Shown: piece by piece, positions 43,559 to 52,218 of the stretch | How positions within the stretch are numbered: the stretch's first letter is position 1 | Layout of the letters: each line of letters begins with the position of its first letter | Made by a program: the position numbers and the translations under genes | The notes under the pieces: model-generated | Database searches by the model: none | Seen by the model: only the letters and a program-made list of their open reading frames with translations | Told to the model about the DNA's origin: nothing | NCBI GenBank assembly: GCA_963794955.1 | Contig: CAWCGF010000011.1 | Span: forward strand, 248,001 to 312,000 | Length of the DNA stretch: 64,000 bases | From: JAFDVL01 sp963794955 | GTDB taxonomy: Bacteria > Acidobacteriota > Blastocatellia > RBC074 | Direction of reading: 5' to 3'

Positions 43559-43744
43559 CTACGCGGTGCCCCTAAATTTCACTTTCGGCAACGCCGCTTG
43601 CAACGCTTTCATCCCGTCTTCTGGGACATAGGACTTGCCAAGCAAGACCAATTCCAAACGAGCCAGTTTGCTGATTGCCGAATACCACACGCCAATTTGC
43701 ATCGGCACCGCCGTTTCGCCAATCGTTGGTGTGTTCCGTTCATC
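43559..43744 (-). pseudogene. Remnant of the 3' end of a leucine-rich-repeat-like gene
   Basis: On the minus strand 61 codons are open to a TAG at 43559-43561. They read AISKLARLELVLLGKSYVPE and then DGMKALQAALPKVKF, which is like the final unit of ALPxxxI-type leucine-rich repeats of Planctomycetota and Acidobacteriota proteins. Upstream the frame is closed by a stop at 43745-43747, and no ribosome site fits a real start. I read it as a fragment left after deletion; it is short, so the call is tentative. Confidence 0.4.
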
Positions 43745-43790
43745 CTATATGTTCCGTAATCTCGCTCCTCATTGATCTATTACCGTATTA

Positions 43791-44336
43791 CTACTTCCGT
43801 AAGGTTACGTCCTGGGTGCAATGCCAGACGCCTTGTGCATCGCGCATCAACTTACGAATGGAAAACGCGCTGTCTTCTTTCGCCGCGTTGACGCGAATGT
43901 CGTTGCTGATTTTCGGATCGCCTTCAAACACGATCTCGAAGACACGCTCCTGATAGCCCGGCACGTTGACGTGGTAATGGATGTGCGCGGGCGGGCCATT
44001 GCCTGGATAGGGCGCAGGCTTGATCGTACTGTATTCGTAGCGGCCTTGCGCGTCGGTGCGCAGATAACCGCGCAGGCGTGGATTGCGATTATCGTCGTTG
44101 GGGCCGGGCGTGTATCGCCCTGTGGCATCGGTGTGATAGATATAGAGCGAAGCATTAGCCAGTGGCGTCTTGCCATCCGCTCCATACACCACGCCAGATA
44201 CGGTCAGCGGCTCGCCCGGTTCTTCTTTGGTCGTAATTGTGATCTTAGACGGTGCGTTCTTTTCCGCGACAGTTGGTGCTTGCGGTGTGGCAAGCAAGGA
44301 CAGCGCGAAAATCGTCAGTAAAGTAATCAGCTTCAT
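43791..44336 (-). CDS. Secreted intradiol ring-cleavage dioxygenase-like protein
   Basis: A 181-residue exported protein with signal peptide at about 1-19. The dioxygenase beta-sandwich has the non-heme Fe(III) set of this family: candidate Tyr75 (TGRYTPG), Tyr110 (KPAPYPG) and His118/His120 in AHIHYHV. GYLRTDAQGRYEYSTI is typical. Intradiol enzymes cut catechols or protocatechuate between the hydroxyls; exported short forms are known but rarely tested. It is the last gene of a leftward run with a hydrolase-TPR gene 16 bases upstream and a second dioxygenase beyond. Substrate unknown. Confidence 0.85.
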   Translation of the reverse strand: MKLITLLTIFALSLLATPQAPTVAEKNAPSKITITTKEEPGEPLTVSGVVYGADGKTPLANASLYIYHTDATGRYTPGPNDDNRNPRLRGYLRTDAQGRYEYSTIKPAPYPGNGPPAHIHYHVNVPGYQERVFEIVFEGDPKISNDIRVNAAKEDSAFSIRKLMRDAQGVWHCTQDVTLRK

Positions 44337-44352
44337 AAATACCTCCGTTGAG

Positions 44353-45777
44353 TTATGACTTAGGTAAGCGCGTCAGCAGTTCCTGAAAGCGCGGTTCGGT
44401 GCGCAACGGCACAAGGTCTTCATCGGTTTCGTAGGCGCTACGAGTAGTGAAGCCTTCGTTGACGGCGTTCGTCAAGGCTTCGATGGCTTTGTCTTTTTGC
44501 CCAAGCTTTGTATAGCCGCACGCGAGGTTGAAGTACGCCATGCCGCGTGTGTTCGCACCCGACGGTATGCCCGCTGCAAAGGCCTTAAGATACGTCTGCA
44601 CCGCCTCTTCATTGCGTCCGATGTGAAGTTGCGAGGAAGCGAGTTGACCATACATCAAGCTGTTGCGCATACCTGCTTCAATCGCGCGAGTCAGCAATGG
44701 AATCGCCTGTTCGTATTGCTTCTTTCCGAACTTGATTTGGCCAAGGCCGGAGAAAATGCCAGGATCATTTGAGCCGAGCGCCGTTGCTTTTTCATACGCG
44801 GCGCTGGCTTCGTCAAAGCGACGGAGTTGCACCAACAGGCGACCATATTGAATGTGCGCCATGGCGTCGTTCGGATTTTCTTTAAGCCAGTTACCGAGCA
44901 CCTCGACTGCTCGCTGCGGCTCATTGGCATACAACGCGGCAACGACAGCGCGCGCGGGTGAAGGCTGCCACGACGGTTGTGGCACAGGCTCCAGATACGA
45001 TTTCCAGAAGGCAAGACTCTGCTGAATGATGCGCCGCGCATCGTCATTGTCGGAAAAGGCGTCAAAGGCGTGTGGTAAATTGCTGGCGAACAGCAGCGAC
45101 CAAGGCGCTTTGGCTTCGACGACGCGTTGCCACAAGGTGCCGAGCGCTGCACCCATTCCTGGCGCGTCACCTTGCGCGACGATGAACAGCACGGGCAAAT
45201 CCGCGCGCACTCGTTCCGCAGGCACGCCGCCGTAATATAACGCCACTGCGCGAATCCCTTTCGCCGCGTGTTCGCCAGTCAAATATTGATGCGTCCCGCG
45301 CACATTCGCCGAGGCGGCATACAAAGCGAGTCGTGTTCCATCTACACCGTACTGCCCGCCTTTTGTCGTCAGGAACTCAAACACACCGCGCAACGATTCC
45401 TGAATACGTGTGCTGTCGGCATCCATCGAAACGCCGATCATTCCGTGCGCCGCCACCAGACGCGGCCAGGATTGGTAAATCCCCCAGCTTTTGACTTTGT
45501 TCTCGCCTCGATCACCAACCGCATTGATAAAAACAACTGCCGGGCGTTTCTCCCCCTCCTTTAAATCTGGTGGCGAATAAATGTCCACCGCCAACGCATC
45601 CAGATACGGCACATTGTGGCGGACTTTTACCTCTTTGGTTGCAGGCACGTCATACACTACGCCCCAGTTCGTTGCATCAAGCGGTGAAGGCTGCGGCGGG
45701 GCGGTGTTTTGCGCCATTGCACTAGCTGCCAATAAGAACACGAGTAATACCCATAAAATCAGCTTGCGAATTTTCAT
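44353..45777 (-). CDS. Secreted alpha/beta-hydrolase-like protein with TPR repeats
   Basis: A 474-residue exported protein with signal peptide at about 1-22. The N-terminal half looks like a dienelactone-hydrolase-type fold: VDIYSPPDLKEGEKRPAVVF, GIYQSWPRLVAAHGMIGVSM, a nucleophile-elbow-like LALYAASANVRG (not the usual GxSxG), and LPHAFDAFSDND with a catalytic-type His. The C-terminal half (about 285-470) has four or five TPR units (ALGSNDPGIFSGLGQIKFGK, MAYFNLACGYTKLGQKDKAI). It lies between two ring-cleaving dioxygenase genes, so acting on their products is plausible but unproven. Confidence 0.78.
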   Translation of the reverse strand: MKIRKLILWVLLVFLLAASAMAQNTAPPQPSPLDATNWGVVYDVPATKEVKVRHNVPYLDALAVDIYSPPDLKEGEKRPAVVFINAVGDRGENKVKSWGIYQSWPRLVAAHGMIGVSMDADSTRIQESLRGVFEFLTTKGGQYGVDGTRLALYAASANVRGTHQYLTGEHAAKGIRAVALYYGGVPAERVRADLPVLFIVAQGDAPGMGAALGTLWQRVVEAKAPWSLLFASNLPHAFDAFSDNDDARRIIQQSLAFWKSYLEPVPQPSWQPSPARAVVAALYANEPQRAVEVLGNWLKENPNDAMAHIQYGRLLVQLRRFDEASAAYEKATALGSNDPGIFSGLGQIKFGKKQYEQAIPLLTRAIEAGMRNSLMYGQLASSQLHIGRNEEAVQTYLKAFAAGIPSGANTRGMAYFNLACGYTKLGQKDKAIEALTNAVNEGFTTRSAYETDEDLVPLRTEPRFQELLTRLPKS

Positions 45778-45790
45778 ACTCAGACCTCCG

Positions 45791-46414
45791 TTATTTCGCT
45801 TTTGCCAGCACGAGATCGAACCTGCCTTTGAGAAATTTGCGCTTTTCCTGCGGGTGCTTGAAGTCGGTGAGAGAAGCGATGAGTGAGGGCTTCACCATCG
45901 AATCAGTTGCATTGTATTTATCGCCCTCGAAGTAGAGTTCAGTCGTGAGCAATTCATAGCCGGGCGCGCTGATTTTGTAGTGAATGTGCTTAGCACGCAT
46001 GCTTGATCCAGTTGAATACTCGGCGGGCAAAATCGTCGTAAAGCTGTAGCGACCTTCCGCGTCGGTTTTCATGCGACCGCGCAGATAAAACTTGTTTTCG
46101 TACTCTTTCATCTGGTTGTCGTACAAACCGGTATGGTTCGCGTGCCAGACGTCTACGACGGCGTTGCGGAGTGGTTTGCACGTCTCAGCAGCCGTGACAC
46201 GACCTACAATGACAAGTGGTTCGCCGGGTTCATTAGGATTGCACAGGCGTGTGAGCCACGGCGCGCCCGCGCGATAAAACGGGCCTTCCTGTGAGGGAGT
46301 GGTTAGTTTGCAATCGGCCAGCAAATCAAGATTGAGTAGTGGCAATGCCGCGAGTCCTGCGTAGACCCCTTTGTAAACAAAGCTCCGCCGTGATGAATTC
46401 ATGGCTTCATTCAT
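45791..46414 (-). CDS. Tat-exported intradiol ring-cleavage dioxygenase-like protein
   Basis: A 207-residue protein with a twin-arginine-like N-terminus (SSRRSFVYKGVYAGLAALP). The intradiol dioxygenase fold shows Tyr98 (HTGLYDNQ), Tyr133 (LPAEYSTG) and His143/His145 (KHIHYKI) as the expected iron ligands; LTTPSQEGPFY and VVDVWHANHTG are typical. GGAGG lies just before the ATG at 46414, which decides it over an in-frame upstream start. It is 13 bases upstream of the hydrolase-TPR gene and 36 bases downstream of the YceI gene. Export before folding metal via Tat fits a periplasmic iron enzyme. Confidence 0.88.
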   Translation of the reverse strand: MNEAMNSSRRSFVYKGVYAGLAALPLLNLDLLADCKLTTPSQEGPFYRAGAPWLTRLCNPNEPGEPLVIVGRVTAAETCKPLRNAVVDVWHANHTGLYDNQMKEYENKFYLRGRMKTDAEGRYSFTTILPAEYSTGSSMRAKHIHYKISAPGYELLTTELYFEGDKYNATDSMVKPSLIASLTDFKHPQEKRKFLKGRFDLVLAKAK

Positions 46415-46450
46415 AGTTACCTCCAAATTGTCAGGTGTGAGTTAAGTTGT

Positions 46451-47104
46451 TTAATGACGCGGCGCTTTGACCGACAATTTGAGGACGACTTCGTCCCGAA
46501 TCAAGTCGTCTGCTTTGCCCGCGTAAACGATACCGAAATCTTTGCGATTGATCGCAAATTCGCTGGCCATAGATACCACATCGGCTTCCACTTTGATCGT
46601 GGCTGGAAAGGTGACGGTTTTCTTGACGCCGTGCAGGTCAAGCGTTCCTGTGACGGTATGCGTTGCGCCTTTCTCGCCGCCGGATTTGATTTCGGTCGAA
46701 GCAAAGGTCGCTTGCGGATATTTGGCGACATCAAAGAAATCCGGCGATTTCAAATGCTCTGTCAGCTTGCCCACTTTCGCCTCGACAGAACTCAGATCAA
46801 TGGCGACGGTCACGCTGCTTTTTTCTGGTTTGCCTTCTACCAGATCAATTGCGCCCGTGAACTTCTTGAATGAGCCATTCTCAACGCCAGTGACTTTGGA
46901 GCCAACAAAATCAATGGTGGAAGCGTCAGCAGCCAAAGCCAATTTGGTGCCCTTGGCGGCAGCACTACTGGTTGCCGCATTACTGGCGGCGGGTGACGCA
47001 GCCTCGGAAACGACGGCTTTGGGCGCATTGTCCGCTGGATTCGCACACGCTGTCATCAATCCGAGTGCAACACAAAAACTAACCAGAGTTATTAAACGAA
47101 TCAT
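46451..47104 (-). CDS. YceI family lipoprotein
   Basis: A 217-residue protein with a lipoprotein signal (lipobox LMTAC, Cys20), an Ala/Ser-rich linker to about 55, and a YceI domain: STIDFVGSKVTGVENGSF, VDLSS-like SVTVAIDLSSVEA, HLKSPDFFDVAKYPQATF and HGVKKTVTFPA. YceI proteins are lipocalin-like barrels that bind isoprenoid or other hydrophobic molecules in the periplasm. A membrane-anchored carrier next to aromatic dioxygenases might hold a quinone- or aromatic-like ligand, which is inference. Transcribed leftwards with the dioxygenase genes. Confidence 0.9.
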   Translation of the reverse strand: MIRLITLVSFCVALGLMTACANPADNAPKAVVSEAASPAASNAATSSAAAKGTKLALAADASTIDFVGSKVTGVENGSFKKFTGAIDLVEGKPEKSSVTVAIDLSSVEAKVGKLTEHLKSPDFFDVAKYPQATFASTEIKSGGEKGATHTVTGTLDLHGVKKTVTFPATIKVEADVVSMASEFAINRKDFGIVYAGKADDLIRDEVVLKLSVKAPRH

Positions 47105-47131
47105 TTACTCTCCTGTTGATTTGAAATGAGA

Positions 47132-49321
47132 TCACGGTTTGTACAACCACGCGCTCAAGTCCGCCGCCATCCCCGGCTTGTCATCGCTGAGATACCCGCC
47201 CAGAATCAGCACATCGCCATTCGCCAGCAAGGTGGCAGTAGCATAATAACGCGTTGTGCCAATACTGCCAGCGACGGGCGTGAAGATACCGGTTACTGGA
47301 TCAAATACTTCTGGCCGCGCGCCTCCACCTGCTACCAGAACTTTGCCGCTGGGTAAGGTCACCACCGCATCGCGGATTTTGTAGCGCGCGGTGTTCAGAT
47401 TGGTGGACGCTGTAAAATTCCCAGTCGCTGGATCATAAATTTCTGTGCTGGCATAGCGGCCTGCCGACATCTGCGCATTCGAGCCGCCCAGAATCAGCAC
47501 TCGTCCATCGGGCAACATCGCCACTGAGTGTTTGTAGCGCGGGATGCTCATTGCGCTCGTAAACACAAACGAACGTTTCACTGGATCATAAAGCTCGGCG
47601 CTGGCTTGCGGCCCTTCGTCCGGCCTGGTTCGGGTGCTTCCGCCGACAAGTAGGACAAGGCCGTTTTTGAGCAGTGTTGCTGTGTGATCCGCGCGTTTGG
47701 CGTTCATCGCGTTAATCGCACCGAACGTCTCCGTTGTTGGATCATAAAGCTCGGTGCTGGCGAGTTTATTTTCTCTTTCATCTTGCCCACCCGTGATGAG
47801 CACTTTGCCATCGGGCAGTAATGTCGCTCGGTGCGCCAATCGTGCCGCACTCATTTTCCCAACCGCGCGAAATGAATTGGTGCGCGGATCGAAAATCTCT
47901 GCACTTGCCAGCGCGCCTGTGAAAAATGTATTGCCAGAGCCGCCTGTCATTAGCACGCGCCCATCTGGCAGCAGCGTCGCGGTATGCCCGACGCGCTTGG
48001 TCGTCATTCGTCCAGCAGGCGTGAATTGCCCTTGCGCCAAGTCATAAATTTCTGTGCTATCTAGCGCCATCCCATCGTGTTCAAGTCCGCCTGCCACCAA
48101 CACACGCCCGTCGGACAAGCGAGTAGCCGTATGTGTATAACGCGCTGCATTCAATGTCCCCGTTGGCCGCAGCGTGCCAGTCGCTGTCGGCATACGCGCC
48201 GGATCAACGCCGATGCTAACGTAATCAATCTTGTCGCGCCACGCGGCAAGTTTCTCAGGATTTTTCTGTTGCAAGACATCGCCTCGCGCCAGCCCTTGCG
48301 GCAACGGCACAAATGCCACCAGGCGTTCATAAACCCGCTCTTTATCCGCTGTGGCCGCCCCTTGCAGTAGATGAAAGAGAGAGAAGCTATCGCGTGGGCG
48401 TGCCTCAGCCAATACCACGGTCAAAGCTGTTGCGCCGTTACCTGCAAAGTCGAACTGCTCCAAGGCCTGTCGAAACTTTTCGGAAGCATCAGCAAAAAAC
48501 GGTGTACCGGGGCCTTTTTGTGGACGCGCACGGCAACTTGCTCCCGCCGGAGCCATGGCTTCGCGCCCTTGCCCTTGCAAGCTGACCCAGCCCGCCGTGA
48601 CTTGCAGCAAGCTCGCGCCTGACTCGTCTACTTCGAGCGTGTAGGCGCAGCCATAATCAATCGCCGTTGCCGCAGGCGTTTCGATAAAGAAAAGACGCGG
48701 CGGTGCCAGTATTGAAGCGTGCATCTTGCCACGCGTGAGCGACAGCCGATGCTCATCCGTGCGTGCGGTCAACAATTGCAGCCGCGAACCTGGGGCAACC
48801 TCGACATACCCAGTCGCCCCCACGCGAATCATCGCGCGGGAAGCTGCATCGGTTTCGAGCCAATCACCAACGTTTATTGATGCGCTCTTGGCCACGGTCG
48901 CCGCGCCAACCTTGGGCGCGCCCGCCAAACGCGTCACATCCCACGATGCGACTGGCGATAGGCGTAGATACCAAACAAACGTTCCCGCCAATAACAACAC
49001 TACTGCCGTCGCCATCGCCCAGCGGAGCCGGATAGTCGGACGTACCTTTTCGTGGTTGCCAAATTTCTGTTCTTTCAACCAGAGCGGAAATTGAATCGGC
49101 ACTTCTTCCGGCAACTGCAAGCGCGCGATTTGTTTGTTGGAGAAGCACAGGGCTTCATATTCCGCGCGACACAACGCGCAATTTTCAAGATGGGATTCGA
49201 TGTGTGAACGCTGCTCAGTATTGAGCTGACCATCTATATAAGGCCAGAGCAATGACCAATAGCGTCGCCCACAACGCCCGGCAATTCGTGCCGCTATTTT
49301 TGCAAGGCGCAGCCTCAACAT
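47132..49321 (-). CDS. Anti-sigma factor fused to FecR and seven Kelch repeats
   Basis: A 729-residue membrane protein. Residues 1-70 are a zinc-finger anti-sigma domain (His44, Cys48, Cys51 in HLENCALC). One membrane segment spans 101-119 (MATAVVLLLAGTFVWYLR). Outside, a FecR-like domain covers about 140-240 (DWLETDAASRAMIRVG, RLSLTRGKMHASI). From about 390 to the end, seven Kelch repeats each contain HTATLLPDGRVLxxGG and make a likely seven-bladed propeller. It overlaps the upstream ECF sigma gene by seven bases, so translational coupling is likely. The external propeller may be the sensor whose state releases the sigma factor; that is inference. Confidence 0.88.
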   Translation of the reverse strand: MLRLRLAKIAARIAGRCGRRYWSLLWPYIDGQLNTEQRSHIESHLENCALCRAEYEALCFSNKQIARLQLPEEVPIQFPLWLKEQKFGNHEKVRPTIRLRWAMATAVVLLLAGTFVWYLRLSPVASWDVTRLAGAPKVGAATVAKSASINVGDWLETDAASRAMIRVGATGYVEVAPGSRLQLLTARTDEHRLSLTRGKMHASILAPPRLFFIETPAATAIDYGCAYTLEVDESGASLLQVTAGWVSLQGQGREAMAPAGASCRARPQKGPGTPFFADASEKFRQALEQFDFAGNGATALTVVLAEARPRDSFSLFHLLQGAATADKERVYERLVAFVPLPQGLARGDVLQQKNPEKLAAWRDKIDYVSIGVDPARMPTATGTLRPTGTLNAARYTHTATRLSDGRVLVAGGLEHDGMALDSTEIYDLAQGQFTPAGRMTTKRVGHTATLLPDGRVLMTGGSGNTFFTGALASAEIFDPRTNSFRAVGKMSAARLAHRATLLPDGKVLITGGQDERENKLASTELYDPTTETFGAINAMNAKRADHTATLLKNGLVLLVGGSTRTRPDEGPQASAELYDPVKRSFVFTSAMSIPRYKHSVAMLPDGRVLILGGSNAQMSAGRYASTEIYDPATGNFTASTNLNTARYKIRDAVVTLPSGKVLVAGGGARPEVFDPVTGIFTPVAGSIGTTRYYATATLLANGDVLILGGYLSDDKPGMAADLSAWLYKP

Positions 49322-49926
49322 TTCCCCCTCAAACTAGCCAGTTTTACCGCCAGCAATTTATGTGCGCGGTGCAGCCACGTGCCAACCGTTCCTATCGAAC
49401 AATTCATTCGCACAGCGATCTCGTCATAACTTAACTCTTCCAGATTCCGCAGGATGACGACCATCCGCAAATCCGGCTTTAGACTGAGCAACGCTTTCTG
49501 AATAATCGCCCGCGTCTCTTGCTGCAACACCGTCGCTTCTGTGACATGCGCGCTTGTCTCGTGCCTATCCAGCAAACGAATCAACTCTGCTTCCTCGATA
49601 GATTCCGATAAATTCTTGCGCGCGCGATGCCGGTATTGCAGGCAGCAATTCACCGCCAGCCGATAAAACCATGTCGCAAAAATGGCCTCGCCGCGAAACT
49701 GCTCAAGCTTTTGATAGGCGCGCAGGAAAATCTCCTGCGTCAAATCTTCCGCCGCCTCACGCTGCCCGGTCATGCCCCAGGCCAGACGATACGCCCGCAG
49801 GTGATACCGCTCATACAGGCGCGCAAACACTTTCCCCTGTCCGGCCATGACCAGTTCGATTAACTCTTCATCCGTGACGAAATCACTCACGTATGTTGCC
49901 TGCTCGAGAGTACTCACTCGCTTCAC
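49315..49926 (-). CDS. ECF RNA polymerase sigma factor
   Basis: A 203-residue sigma70-type extracytoplasmic-function factor. Region 2 is at about 25-100 (RLYERYHLRAYRLAWGMTGQ and EDLTQEIFLRAYQKLEQF, FATWFYRLAVNCC). Region 4 is at about 150-200 (DLRMVVILRNLEELSYDEIA, GTVGTWLHRAHKLL). The frame begins with a GTG at 49926 with AAAGG close before it. The gene overlaps the anti-sigma/FecR/Kelch gene, a standard sigma/anti-sigma order. The following YceI, dioxygenase and hydrolase genes are on the same strand with short gaps and may be its targets. No target promoter motif was identified. Confidence 0.95.
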   Translation of the reverse strand: MKRVSTLEQATYVSDFVTDEELIELVMAGQGKVFARLYERYHLRAYRLAWGMTGQREAAEDLTQEIFLRAYQKLEQFRGEAIFATWFYRLAVNCCLQYRHRARKNLSESIEEAELIRLLDRHETSAHVTEATVLQQETRAIIQKALLSLKPDLRMVVILRNLEELSYDEIAVRMNCSIGTVGTWLHRAHKLLAVKLASLRGKC

Positions 49927-50149
49927 ACGTTACCTTTAGATACAGGGTCGCGGTTATTTCTTTCAGAAAAATTTAGCATTAAGGATGACAAAGCCTCTTC
50001 GCCTTGCGCCCAACGGGATGGTGGGATGCTTTACCTCATTATTCATATTTTCCAGGTCGCACATTAGCTTATCTCCATCGCTCTCTGTGTGGCGAAATGC
50101 TAAACTCGGCTTGCATCGTGATCCAATGTTTTTCAGGTGAGGTACGCTT

Positions 50150-50776
50150 ATGAAAATTAACCGACGCTCTTTTCTCATGACCAGCGCTTTGAGCGCATCC
50201 GCCGCTGTCTTTGAAACGCCGACGCAAAAGAACCCACAAGCCAGTGTGCCCAGTAAAACCAAAGAGCCGCGCGTCATCACTCGCTTATTCAAAGACGCCG
50301 TGACGATTCCCAACAGCCGCTTGCCAGTGTTGCTTTATCAAGGTGCCTTGAATTTGCCCAAAGACGATCCGGCAGCCGCCATCGAAGCCTTGCTGCGCGC
50401 GAATCAGTGGGGCAATGACTGGCGCAATGGCATCTTCACCTATCATCACTATCACAGCACTGCGCACGAGGTATTATTCGTTTACAGTGGATCAGCCAAA
50501 GTGCAGTTGGGTGGTGAAGATGGCCTTACGGAAACGATCAACACAGGCGATGTCATCATTATTCCCGCTGGTGTCGGGCACAAAAACCTCGGTGCCAGCA
50601 GCGACTTCCATGTCGTAGGCGCTTATCCGCCGCAACAAAACGTGGATATGAACTACGGCAAATCCGGCGAACGTCCGCGTACAGATGAAAACATTGCGCG
50701 CCTTGCCTTGCCACTCACCGATCCCGTTTTTGGCAAGACCGGCCCGCTGCTGGAACATTGGCGGATACGAAGTTGA
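50150..50776 (+). CDS. Tat-exported cupin protein (YjlB-like)
   Basis: A 208-residue protein with a twin-arginine signal (INRRSFLMTSALSASAAVFE). The cupin core contains YHHYHSTAHEVLFVYSGSAK (first motif, with His metal-ligand candidates) and GDVIIIPAGVGHKNLG (second motif). The acidic loop and the PQQNVDMNYG stretch recall YjlB-type cupins, which often bind metal; their reaction is unknown. The upstream 220 bases form a divergent spacer with the ECF gene, and no gene is seen in it. The gene is followed by a perfect hairpin at 50974. Confidence 0.82.
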   Translation: MKINRRSFLMTSALSASAAVFETPTQKNPQASVPSKTKEPRVITRLFKDAVTIPNSRLPVLLYQGALNLPKDDPAAAIEALLRANQWGNDWRNGIFTYHHYHSTAHEVLFVYSGSAKVQLGGEDGLTETINTGDVIIIPAGVGHKNLGASSDFHVVGAYPPQQNVDMNYGKSGERPRTDENIARLALPLTDPVFGKTGPLLEHWRIRS

Positions 50777-50973
50777 ATAAATGTTCGACTCAGCCAGCGA
50801 CAGTACTAGACCGAAACGATCACAGGCTTACTCATCAATGAGAAATAGCTTGTGCGTCTTAGCTCTACGACCAAATTTGCCGCTGGAGAATCGTAGTTGG
50901 ATAAGATGGGGACAGTATAATCAGGAGGGGCAGTTTCTCCAAACACCTTCGCGTAAAAGGATTCACACCAAGC

Positions 50974-51008
50974 CCTCCGCCGTAACGCATCGCTGATTAC
51001 GGCGGAGG
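50974..51008. terminator. Perfect 12-bp hairpin between two converging genes
   Basis: CCTCCGCCGTAA (50974-50985) and TTACGGCGGAGG (50997-51008) form a perfect stem with an 11-base loop. It lies just before the stop of the DHH gene on the other strand, so it can act for both converging transcripts. No T-run follows on the plus strand. The spacer 50777-50973 shows no gene. Confidence 0.6.
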
Positions 51009-51023
51009 CGATAAGTTCAGCAG

Positions 51024-51980
51024 CTAATTTTGTAATTCCTGCACAATATCTTCAGCAATGCGGCGCGCTTCGTCAATGCTTCCTGGGGCAAGCGAAATTG
51101 CCGCCACCACCGCGTGACCGCCACCGCCGTAGCGTTCGCAAATCTGGGCCAGATCATGCGTGCGTGGGCGGGGTGCCCAGGGATTTGAGCCTACTGAAAT
51201 CTTGGAGCGAAACGGTGACAAACTCACGCCGATGCTGTACGTTGCTTCCGGGTGCAAGTAGTACGGAATGAATTTGCTATAGCCTTCCATGTTGCCGTGC
51301 GCGGTGAGATCGAAATACACGACTGGGCCGTGCATACGAGCTTCCTGCTTGATGGTTTCAATGGCTTGCAAGTGGCGCTGATACAAAGGCTCAATGCGTT
51401 CCTGCACGTAAGATGATGAAGCGACTTCCAACATCGTGCGGGCTTGTAAGTCAAGAATGATCTTCGTCGCCAGGGCGGGATCCCGGTCGCTTTCGATGAC
51501 TAAGGCAAGCTTGAAAGCCGGAGCCTCCATTTCAACGGGTTCCGCTGCGTTTTTGTACCCCGCGCTGTCAATCACGTTGGCCCAATGAATTAACTCGCTC
51601 ATCGGTGTCGGATCGAAGCCGAACCGTTCCGCCGCCGTGTCCGCAATGAACTTAGTGCAGGACTTGTAATCGGCATTCAGAAATTTCTTGCCGCCGCTAT
51701 AGGCTTTGAAATGGGCTTCGTCCGCTGCGCTCAGAAACGCGCTTTTGTGATGATCGAACCACCAGGTCAATTTTTCTGATGCGCTGTACTTAAAATCCAC
51801 TATCGCATTCTCGTCGCCGTCAAAGGCATCCTCATCAAACAACGCTCCGGCGCGGTGCATCATCGGCTGAAACGCCTGCTCCCAGGCGGCGTGAATTTTC
51901 TCGCGGTAGAAGCGCCCAAAAACGGCGGCGGAAGAAACGCCATCAAAACAATTTCCGTGATAACAAATCTTGATTTTCAT
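51024..51980 (-). CDS. DHH family phosphoesterase (DHHA1 type)
   Basis: A 318-residue cytoplasmic phosphoesterase. The N-terminal domain has YHGNCFDGVSSAAV (Asp13), Asp62 in AIVDFKY, and the DHH motif Asp76-His77-His78 in WWFDHHKSAF. The C-terminal DHHA1 domain ends in YGGGGHAVVAA. Relatives include nanoRNases, cyclic-di-nucleotide phosphodiesterases and oligoribonuclease-like enzymes; the Fe/Mn site residues are present, but the substrate cannot be told. The ATG at 51980 begins MKIKICYHGN. The spacer to the giant gene (240 bases) holds no evident gene. Confidence 0.87.
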   Translation of the reverse strand: MKIKICYHGNCFDGVSSAAVFGRFYREKIHAAWEQAFQPMMHRAGALFDEDAFDGDENAIVDFKYSASEKLTWWFDHHKSAFLSAADEAHFKAYSGGKKFLNADYKSCTKFIADTAAERFGFDPTPMSELIHWANVIDSAGYKNAAEPVEMEAPAFKLALVIESDRDPALATKIILDLQARTMLEVASSSYVQERIEPLYQRHLQAIETIKQEARMHGPVVYFDLTAHGNMEGYSKFIPYYLHPEATYSIGVSLSPFRSKISVGSNPWAPRPRTHDLAQICERYGGGGHAVVAAISLAPGSIDEARRIAEDIVQELQN

Positions 51981-52218
51981 CTCTCGTGATTTTTGCTAAC
52001 TGCTGCTGAGCGATAAACAAGTATGCCGCAGCTTAAGCATTTCGTCGGCGTGATGCAAGTGAAAAGCTGGATGTGCAGGCAATACAAACAGTCGTTTTGC
52101 CAAAAATAATTGTTGCTGTGTCTCGTGTAGCAAGGTAGATTACGCTCATCTGGTTGCGCCCGGGTTTGTGTTGGGTTCTTAGCCAAATAATTGCCAGATT
52201 CACTGTTTTGGGGGTTCA

